NCBI GenBank assembly: GCA_020205615.1
Contig: CM035165.1
Location: forward strand, 86,118,005 to 86,182,004
Origin: Panax quinquefolius
Lineage: Eukaryota > Streptophyta > Magnoliopsida > Apiales > Araliaceae
Reading direction: 5' to 3'
DNA length: 64,000 bases
Under the pieces are notes generated by a model, which had not been told where the DNA came from, did no database searches, and saw only the letters and a list, made by a program, of their open reading frames with translations. The translations under genes and the position numbers were made by a program. Position 1 is the stretch's first letter, and the number at the start of each line of letters is the position of its first letter. Below are positions 11,535 to 20,706 of this stretch, one piece after another.

Positions 11535-13030
11535 TTAGGGAAAGCTAAACAATAAACGATATATATATATCTGGTCGTCATTCTGCTGCTGTGCTGCTGC
11601 TGCTGCTGCTGCCGCCGCCATTGCCTCCGCCAACCCATCAAGACTCAGAGACTGCAGATGCCCGCCTCGTATACGAAGAAGATCACGATCCTGACAGATC
11701 TCTCTCACATAGTCACCAGGAGTATGATAAATTTGGATAACCTCACGACCGTGTACACTGGGTGGCGTAGAGTCGCTTGTGCTGCATGATGGTCGGCCGC
11801 TTTTGTCCTTGTCCTTTGACATAATTTTCTTCACGATGGACGCCCTCTCCCATAATTATTGATCAATCGACGGATGCGGGGTGCCTTCAGGATAGCACTC
11901 GTTCATTAAGCCCTTATAAGTGTCCTGTCAGAAGATGAACAATTAAATAGTTAAAAATAAATAAATAAATACTAAAAAAGGTCGTCACAATTTATAAACA
12001 ACATATTAGGATAAAGTGAACTTATTACCACTATCTGAATAGCCTCAGGTAGACCATCGCGGGTGACCATATACACATCTAACTAATTGATAGGTTGACC
12101 TGGAGACTGAGACTACTACAGTTCATTTTCTCATATTATTATGTAAACATATGATATTTTATCTACAAAAGATGACTGTAAACATAAAAACAAATAACTA
12201 AGCCAATAAGCTTGCTATACATACGTACCCTAGCAGTAATATGCTGTAGTTGTGATATACTGCCACCCTTGTACGTGCCTTTTGCCTTTTCGCCTTCAGA
12301 AACACCCGAGGATCTGTTCGAGGCGGCAATCTTGCGTCTCTTGGCCCAGCTCTCAGCTCTCCACTGGTCACACATTTGCACCCATATGGGATGTGCGCAC
12401 CACTAGGGACTATGCTCATGCATATACTGCTCACCCTGTCCTGGATGGTCAATCTCAGCATTGTGCAGCGCTTTTTGTCGTTCCTAGTTCATATTATCTT
12501 TAGTGCGACGACGACTTCGCGCACGTAATGTTGTCTCAATAATTGATGCACGTAAATGCGTCCCATCTATACCACTTCTGCAAATAAAACACCAATAATA
12601 ATATTAAAATCATATATTATATTACCATAATCCAACATTACTAAACAATATTATTTGATTAACTATGTATTATCTATCGAGTGATAAAAAAATATACCAA
12701 ATTCAAATTAAAATCGCATCTTTATGGGCAAGAGGTGTGTTTCCCATACGTAATCACCGGCGTAGGCGATTCAGAAGCATAATTGTGAAATGCACTTCAC
12801 AATTTTGCTATCTTGAAAATCACTACAATATACAATAATTTACAGTCATATATATATTTATACCAATGGAAATATTAAACCCTTATATATACACGATGTT
12901 TAACTTACGTGCTTTCTGGAGGAGGACGGATCTGTATAAGAATGCGATCATCCGGATTAGCCAGGGTCTTTGGCACATGATTAGGGCCCCGACCCAACCC
13001 GTGCTTTTGTGCTGCAGGTTCAGAAGACAT
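11535..13030 (-). pseudogene. CACTA second gene, TNPA/Ptta (Transposase_24)-like, degraded
   Basis: A likely first exon runs from ATG at 13030 to 12909 and is followed by a GTAAGT donor. It encodes a short N-terminus with LANPDDRILIQIRPPPEST. A second block (about 12720-12830) has GDYVWE, as in Transposase_24 proteins. A third (12163-12400) contains CDQWRAESWAKRRKIAASNR and YKGGSISQLQHI, matching the family's pattern of a Cys-x-x-Trp motif, a basic stretch and a Gly-Gly-Ser motif. The last (11535-11834) has a charged stretch, a run of nine Ala and Gln residues. The parts lie in different frames, some joined by probable introns, with stops such as that near 12405. In related elements the product binds subterminal repeats. 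Confidence 0.7.
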
Positions 13031-13300
13031 ATATAAATAAAAAATTTAGGATGTTAGTATGAGTTATAAATGAAAGATACATAAACGCGTCAAGGATATA
13101 GAGAACATGTACATATGTAATTGTATGTAATACAATTAAAACTAAACATACATTTTGTATAAAAGGACAATAATGACTATTAATTGTATTAAATTGTTAA
13201 CTACGATAACTATAAATGAAAGGTACATAAACATGTTAAGGATATAAAGAACATTCCTATATGTAATTCATTGTAATACAAGTAAAACTAAACATACATT

Positions 13301-16300
13301 TTAATGAATATCGTTGTCTGAGTCAGAATCATTTTGTACAAGTGTCGGAGATTCATAACCATCTTCTTCTTCAGATTCTGTGTCAGTGTCAGTCAATAAC
13401 TCTTCCTCAATATCACTGTCATTTGGCACAGTAACTGTCTCAGGATCCAATTCATCAGGTTCATCTCCACCCTCTAACTGGATTACATCATTGTTGTCCT
13501 CTATATTTATTATAGGAGGTCTATGAAACATCTCCTCTTGGTAGAAATCCCCATCTATTACTTGGACACGACTGCGCGCAGGAGTATGAATTACAACTTA
13601 CCAATCTGTAGGCGGTCTATCTCTTTTCCTAACAGGACTAGGAGTGTAGTATACTTGTACTGTTTGAGTTGGTAAAACAAACGGTTCGTTAGAGTAAGCC
13701 GACCTATGGAAGTCAATATCGACGATTCCATGTCTGTCAACACGTATCCCGTTTTCTGAATCAAACCAACGACACTTGAACAAGTTAATATGACCCCCGT
13801 ATGTGCCCTTGTACGATAACTCTACAATTTCCTCCAACTCCCCATAAAAGGCACGACCAAGCTCATTGTAACAATCTCCATGAACACACACTCCATAGTT
13901 CGTTGTTCTTTTACCGCACCCATATGCCTTTGTATGAAATTCACAACCATTTATTTTGTAACCATTATGTACGACTTGGTCCCCGTGCGGTCCCATAGCT
14001 AGGACTTGTACATTAGCTTTAATCGTTGATCCTCAAATAAAGCCTACAAAAACTCCATCTTATTAAATGAAGTCATAGTTAATATGGAGTATGTATATAT
14101 ATATATATGTCGTGCTTAAGAAATTGAACTTACTTTGTCCTTTAGCCATAATGTAATTCTTGCTCAAAGAGGAATATGCGCTTCCCTTTTCCATAAGTGC
14201 GACCCGATAGAACAAATACAGAGAGCCGGCCATTTAGTTCAACATTTCCCCCATCATTATGTCTCGATACTCGATTGGCCTTTCTCAAGACTTTGTCCGA
14301 AAAATAATCTGAGACAAACGTAGATATCTCATCGAAACTGTATGCCTCACATATCGACCCCTCAACATAAGCTCTATTCTTCACCTTCCTCTTAAGGTTT
14401 CCCATCACCCTCTCAAAACGGTACATCCATCTATATTGAACTGGACCCCCAACACGAGCTTCATAGGGAAGATGGATTTACAAATGCTCTATAGAGTCAA
14501 AAAAACCAGGTGGGAATATTTTTTCTAGTTTACACGTTATCTCTATGATGTTCTTCTCAAGTACAAACATGTCCTTCTAATTTAATGATTTTGAACATAA
14601 GTCTTTGAAGAAATGACTAAGATCCGTCAAAGCATCCCATATTGGTTTATCAAGCTGTTCCCGAAATGCTATAGGCATGAGTCTCTCCATGAACACATGA
14701 CAGTCATGACTCTTCATCCCTTGCAATTTCCCATACGTAACACACCTTGCAATTTTTGACGCATATCCATCTGGTAGTTTCAGAGACTTAACCCATGTGC
14801 ACACATCTTCAACTTGCTTTTTGGACAATGTGTACCTTGCATGCGGTTTGATAATCTTACCATTAGGAGATTCATAAAGTTCTAATCTAGGATGCTTACA
14901 AATATCTTTCATGTCCAAACGTGCCTTATCGTTATCTTTTGTCTTCCCCATAACATTCATCACAGTGTTAAACACATTGTCAAACACATTCTTCTCAATA
15001 TGCATCACATCTAGATTATGATTTAATCAAATTTGTAGACCAATAAGGCAGTTCCCAAAAGATGCTTCTCCGAACCCAGTTATGAGATTCGCCAAACCCA
15101 TTGATTATGTTTGTGGCATTAATCTTACCAAATGGGATAATCGGCAATCTCATCACACAATCTCGCATCTCCGTTCCCGACAATCGCGGTGTAGGCATAT
15201 CATTGTCTACTTTCTTTTTCCTGAAGTGTTCTCTATTTCTTCGAAACGGGTGATCTACCGATAAGAACCGACGATGACAGTCAAACCAGTAAGGCTTTCG
15301 ACCATTTGATAGATTAAACTACTTTGTATGCTCCATACAATACGGACAATCCAACTTCCCGTGTGTACTCCATCCAGCTAACATACCATAAGCTGGGAAG
15401 TCACTTATAGTCCACATAACCGCTGCCCGAAGGTTGAAATTTGTTTTCGTTGCAACATCCCAAGTCTGTACTCCATCCTTCCACAATACCTTCAACTCAT
15501 CTATAAGAGGTCTCGAGTAAACATCTATGTTCTTTTCAGGACTCTTAGAACCAGGAACCACGAGTGAAAGAAACAAGTATGGCTGTTTCATACACATCCA
15601 AGGAGGCAAGTTGTACGGAGTAACAATCACCGCCAACATAGTCTGGAATAATGAGTGGGCCAAACCGATTGAAACCATCGGTGGACAATCCAAGCCTCAC
15701 ATTTCTAGGTTCCAATGCAAACCCAGGATGTGTTAAGTTGAAATCTTTCCAAGCCCCGCCCATCTGCATGGATGATTTAGTTCTCCATCTTTAGTCGGAG
15801 ATTTCGCATGCCAACTTATATGTTCAAATTGTTTCAAGACATGTAAAATCTTTTTAGCCGATGTGTTATTGGAAAATACCTTATAATCTTAAACGGTATA
15901 CTTGATTTTTTTGTAGTCACACCCTCTTTATTAGGCCTAAACCGATCATGACTGCAAAATGTGCACCTTGTCATATGTTCATTTTCCTTATAAAACAACA
16001 TGAAATCGTTGGGACATGCATCGATCTTTTGGTATCCAAGACCCAGCTTCTTCACCATTTTCTTACAAAAGTAATAGTTACCAGGTAATTTCTCACCGTC
16101 AGGCAACATAATCTTAATGGCCTTCAAGAGCGACTCAAAACACTCATGGCTCATGTTGTGATCAGCCTTGATGTTAAGTAATGTCGCCATATAGTATGTT
16201 TGGTGCAACCATGCAACAATGGCTCGCTACCCTCGTCTAACAACTTAAAGAAGTCTTTGGCATCAGAATTCATAGGTTGCTCTCTGCCTTATTTCCAATC

Positions 16301-16519
16301 AAAATTTGGCCCTGTAATATCATGAACCATTTCATTCATATGATGAGTACTACTGCCCGAATTGTGTACTTCTGTGATACCACCATCTCTTCTCTGCCCA
16401 TGTGCCCACCAGCATTCTTCATAATTTTTCATGAACCCAGAAACAAGTAAATGATAGTTTACCATGTCTCTGTCCATATAATTTATATTCTTACACTTCA
16501 AACATGGACATCGATTCAT
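13301..16519 (-). pseudogene. CACTA TNP2-type transposase gene, broken by stops and frameshifts
   Basis: Read from 16519 downward. A transposase-associated zinc-binding N-terminus (MNRCPCLKCKN, WWAHGQ) comes first. The TNP2 N-part follows (15834-16208: KKLGLGYQKIDACPNDFMLF, CTFCSHDRF), then the tnp2 core (15319-15769: SVGLS-like start as LGLSTDGFNRFG, LPPWMCMKQPYLFLSL, DCPYCMEHTK). Further parts are 14577-15198 (MMHIEKNVFDNV, SHDCHVFMERLMPIAFRE), a DUF4218 piece (14142-14426: MYRFERVMGNLKRKVKNRAYVEGSI) and DUF4216 (13598-13996: GYKINGCEFHTKAYG). An in-frame TAA at 13598-13600 separates DUF4216 from the acidic C-terminus (13301-13597, still in frame). At least four frameshifts or stops separate the other parts, so it cannot be translated as one transposase, although some breaks could be introns. 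Confidence 0.88.
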
Positions 16520-16689
16520 GACTTACCATTCATACATTCCGGTGACTTTACGATACTCCAAAAACACTTGGCAACCAAATTTCTAAATTCAAATTGTAGC
16601 ACCTATCTGGGCACTTGACTTTCATCGTGACATCCAACTACGGTCTGAATAGAGGTCCATGATTCCACGGTACCTACTACAGACAACAT

Positions 16690-16937
16690 GAGCTTATTAA
16701 TCATATGACTTGAGCATACTTGTAACCATATGACTTGAGCATACTTGTAAGCATATGATTAACATTTAAGCATACTTGTAAGCATGCATATGATTATCAT
16801 TTAAGCATACTTGTAAGCATATAAGTTGAGCATACTTGTAACCATATGACTTGAGCATACTTGTAACCATATGACTTGAGCATACTTGTAAGCATATGAC
16901 TTAAGAACATACTTGTAACCATATGACTTGAGCATAC
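16690..16937. repeat. Tandem repeat, about 25-bp unit, upstream of the transposase gene
   Basis: About nine imperfect copies of a unit containing GAGCATACTTGTAACCATAT, with some units altered to AAGCATATGATTAACATTT. The block lies just upstream of the transposase start in its sense direction. Direct repeats without unique spacers; no CRISPR character. Confidence 0.9.
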
Positions 16938-18409
16938 GCGCGGGACTAACTATTGAGGACATCTAAATTCGGGTAGCAAGTACTTTAAAGAGCTCGTTAA
17001 TATTATAAATGTTCGCAACTACCCGACAAACAAAATAAATTCGCCTGACTCTCCCCTACAATATGGACTAACTTCGATTCTCAGCCAAGAAAACTGGTGA
17101 TACTAAGAATCATATATGTATCCTCCTTATTCGTACTTGTGACCTATGTAAAGGTCCTTAGCTAATATATATGAGCTCCATGAGTATTACGAGAAAATAT
17201 TTTTAGTTAAACCATTTTACGGTGATTAATGACAGTGGCTCATGCTAAATATATGGAACCTGTCCAAAAAACCACAAATAATAGGAACCACATAATAAAT
17301 AGTAATAAAGACTAATAATAATTCAAGCGATAGAACTATTTTCTTGCATTTTTCAACTCATTTGTTCACAACTATATTTATGCAGTATTTTCATAAACCC
17401 ATTTCTATTTTCTTGTACTTGAATTTTCTTGTGTCGACTCATTGTATGTGCACTGTTATTGGCTCATATAACTTATCAAGAAATGCCTGATACGTGTTAA
17501 TCTCCCACTGTTAAAAATATTACTAGTATGCACTGATCACCAATTCAGCCCTCTTTGGTAGAAGACTGGCTAGTTTACCGTGGCAATAGATTAGAGCCTC
17601 TTCTCTTCATTTTTTTGGGTGCAAAGGAGGCCTCACGGCCTTAGATAGCAATATAGCATTACTCATGCCACTGATGTCCCCAAAGAAACTGAAACAATTA
17701 GCAGCGCAAAACACACAAATATGGCAATGGTCTCAACTGATGGGGAGATCAATTGGGCATCCTGTCCCATCATTAGTGTTGAACCTTTAATACAAACTCC
17801 TAAAAATAATTTCCAGACAAATGATATCCATTCATATCACTTCTCGTAAAGAAGTCCTCATTTAGATTTAGAGGCAAATGACTAGTAATCAAGCAGTGAT
17901 CTAAACTAGAAGGTTGTAGAACATAGGATTTGATAAAAGGCAAATGCAGACATGTCACTTTGGTTTAATATGGTCAGAATTTATCATGTATAAAGAGTCC
18001 AGTAATCAATTGAGAAATATTCTCATCCTCAATTGAACACAAAATTAACTACAACTTTACAATGAGACACCACGGTTGTCATAGTTGAAACAGCACTATG
18101 GTCACAACTATGAACATTCCAGAATATTAATTAACAAAACATTTAAATTTACTAAGATTTGTATGTACTGAACCAAATAAAATTAGTACATGGAAAGATT
18201 TAGGGATACTAAAAGTTTAATTTAGAGATTAATTGGGGTTACCTGCACCAGCAAATGGCAATGGTGCGCAATGGAAAGCAAGCAAGGTGTGGCGATGGTT
18301 GGCAATGGTCTTTTTCTTCCCCCTACTCCCTCTTCTCCCTCGTCTGTATATCCCCCTTTTCTTTCTTCTTTTTACTGATGTTGCAAACCTGAGTCTGATT
18401 TAGTTTATG
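16938..18409. other. CACTA non-coding region between transposase gene and right subterminal repeats
   Basis: No ORF, protein similarity or repeat that I can recognise. It probably holds the promoter and 5' untranslated region of the - strand transposase gene. Confidence 0.5.
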
Positions 18410-18660
18410 AGGATCAGCGACCGCCATCAGCGACTGCATGCGGTCGCTGATTTTTAATGATGTGGACATATCAGCGACCGCTAGCGGTCGTTGATTTTAA
18501 CATTTCCTGCCAAATTTTGGGAGGCAAAATTATGATAGTGATCGAAACAAATGATCGTATATGGTCGCGATATTTAATAGCTTTCGGATTAAATCACTAT
18601 TGTGAGATAGTAGTATTAGCGATCACGTATGCGGTCGCTGATAGTATTGGTCGCTGTTAG
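18410..18660. repeat. CACTA right subterminal repeats
   Basis: Inverted and direct copies of CAGCGACCG / CGGTCGCTGA occur near 18416, 18429, 18445, 18470, 18483, 18563 and 18632. Several form palindromes such as GCGACTGCATGCGGTCGC. They mirror the left subterminal block and probably serve as transposase-binding sites. Confidence 0.78.
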
Positions 18661-18677
18661 GCCTTTTTCTTGTAGTG

Positions 18678-18680
18678 CTT
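18678..18680. repeat. CACTA target-site duplication, right copy (CTT)
   Basis: Right copy of the 3-bp duplication next to the CACTA terminus at 18677. Confidence 0.95.
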
Positions 18681-19552
18681 TTACCTCAGTCTTATTGGAT
18701 TCCGCACCAAAACAATTTGGTTCGTGAAAGTTTTCAAAGAACTCTTACAGTTTTCATAAACATCGGTCTAGCTGAATCAAATAGCATAGACTCATATCAA
18801 TAATTCAATTCAATCGAACTATTTAAGTGTAGCCAAACCCCGTTGGCAAATTAAAATTTTGAAAATATATTTGAGAATGATGTCATCATGCTGTACTGTA
18901 TTAACAGTCCGTTTGAGGATGCTGTCATTATATGACTTTGTCATAACACATCATACAATAGTGGAACAATAATTTTCAGATCGAATTCACACTAAGTATT
19001 CCTGCATTTACAACTCTATCAACTTTTATCATCTCTGCACCAGGTTACATGGTACATGAGTGATAAATAAAAATATTTTTATATTTCAAATCATTTGCGT
19101 CTAGCTGAAATAAGCAGCTTAGACTATACTTTAAACCGTTTCAAAAATGATTACGAGTCTACATATTTTTTTCAAAAGCACATAGTGCGTATCTAGCTTG
19201 ACGTCAAAATTTCGAAGTCTAGCATAGCTAGGAGTTTTGGAAAACTTATGTCTTCACTAATAATCATTTGCTTAACAATCTATTTATTCCCAAAATATTT
19301 AATACTCCATTTACACACAACTATACCCAGTTCGTCAAACCACACTTATGAGTTCATTTACTTGCCACAATCATAAGTTTAAGAACTTGTCCTAGTCAGA
19401 CCTTTGGCGTCCATTCGTTGAGGGGTTCATAAACATTTCATATAACTATGAATCAAGAATGTCACATAAGTATGAGTTTTAAGAACTCGTACTTAACCTT
19501 ATAGTCTCTACTTATAACCTATATATCTGTTATATACATGAGAAATGAATCA

Positions 19553-20056
19553 CCCTCCTAACATGAATATAGCAAATATCGCGACATAAACATTTATTCC
19601 CCACTTAATCGTAACTCCCTTCTCAATACGAATTTCATTCAACTCGTATTCATAATTCTTTCCTGAATCTGTACCAATTCATAGTACAACTGACACTCAG
19701 CAATCTTGATGTAAACTGTTCAATCATTAAATTGATTCTTCTCCCTGTTATCACCTTATCAGATCATGGGGTGATCTCATCGTATATATTACGATTCATT
19801 TCTATATCTTGATCGTTTTGTTTTACAATCTCCTATAACTGTACTTTTAGTCTTTTAGACTCTATCTATTCACCACTACTGTTCAACTTTATTATCAGAG
19901 TTAGGGAACTCGTTATCTTATAACTCGCCGAGATTCATCTTTGAATCTTACCGACCAACTAACTCTATGTGAGTTAGATCTTATCCTAATCACTGCGGTT
20001 ATTAGTCTCAGGTATTCTTACCTAAGGTTCATAACCTACAGCTTTGATACCAACTA
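19553..20056 (-). other. Element A internal region, non-coding, about 0.5 kb
   Basis: Between the inferred inner end of the 3' LTR and the 5' LTR at 20057 there is no gag or pol sequence on either strand. It ends with the primer-binding site. Such a short non-coding interior implies a non-autonomous element. The left boundary is inferred and could move by some hundreds of bases. Confidence 0.5.
20041..20052 (-). other. Element A primer-binding site
   Basis: The reverse complement is TGGTATCAAAGC, one mismatch from the 3' end of plant initiator tRNA-Met (TGGTATCAGAGC). It lies 4 bases from the LTR, as in plant LTR retrotransposons, and fixes the element on the - strand. Confidence 0.9.
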
Positions 20057-20706
20057 TGAGGGCCCCGAATCTGAGGTCCTGAATCAGAGGTCCTGAATCC
20101 GAGGTCCCGAATCACCGCGGATCCGGTTCGATCATTCTATCACTATTACTATATTTGCGGAAGATATAAACATAAATTGTTTATACAATACATTTACACA
20201 CTATTCCCCAAGGTCGAGTAACCTTAACTTATACACAATACATAACTTATATAACTTACAATAACATTAATATACCATACTTATACAAATCTAATCGCAC
20301 ACATTAACTTTACGCTGGAACTGTCTTTAACCTTTCCTTATATCCGACGTATTCACCTTAATCTACAAGGTTTATCATAATATAGCAAGGGTGAGCATAA
20401 AAGTTGCCCAGCAAGTTTAAATTCAATAATTTAACGATATAGCATGATTGAAAGAATCTGAATAATAAGCTGGCTATAATTCAACAATATAATTGTGAAC
20501 TAGCAGGAATAAACTTTTGACTGAACAAGTATATAACATGAACAAATATATCTAGACCGAAGAGTAATGAAGGTGATCAGCCTTTCATACCTGACTTATA
20601 CATGCAATATGTACAGAGTACAATTCTATAATGGCAATCATCAATGATTATCCATAAGCATATCAGAATGAAACAACTCTTAGTAGAGTTAAGTAAAAAC
20701 AAACTT
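20057..20706 (-). repeat. Element A 5' LTR, first segment
   Basis: Matches 6491-7109 closely after a small local duplication of a GAGGTCC-TGAATC unit at 20072-20110 that the 3' LTR lacks. It is interrupted at 20707 by E1. Confidence 0.93.

Larger units (their letters stand above)
10805..18677 (-). mobile_element. CACTA (En/Spm-type, CMC superfamily) DNA transposon, full length but inactive
   Basis: The termini are CACTACAACAAAAAAGGC on the left and, as reverse complement of the right end, CACTACAAGAAAAAGGC. This is an imperfect terminal inverted repeat of about 17 bases with the diagnostic CACTA start. A 3-bp duplication flanks it and the empty site survives in the other LTR of A, so both ends are exact. 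It carries subterminal repeats at both ends and two - strand genes in the usual order: a TNP2-type transposase gene first (13301-16519), then a TNPA/Ptta-like gene (11535-13030). Both are disrupted. Length is 7873 bp. Confidence 0.96.
6491..19552 (-). repeat. Element A 3' LTR (contains the CACTA element)
   Basis: The right border is firm only to about 19030, where comparison with the 5' LTR copy stops because that copy is interrupted. I place the LTR end at 19552 because CA there is followed by CCCTCCTAAC. On the - strand this reads as a purine-rich tract followed by TGATTC, giving an LTR that starts TGA and ends TCA. Without the CACTA and its duplicated CTT the LTR would be about 5.19 kb. 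It is A+T rich, especially 7440-8150, and has no ORF of note. A TATA-like box sits at 9374-9381. Confidence 0.6.

Noticed and set aside
12198..12503. Overlapping + strand frames of 64 and 83 codons
   Set aside because: Antisense shadows of the TNPA-like gene on the - strand.
16690..16937. Regularly repeated 25-bp block considered as a CRISPR-like array
   Set aside because: Units are contiguous without unique spacers, in a plant CACTA element.
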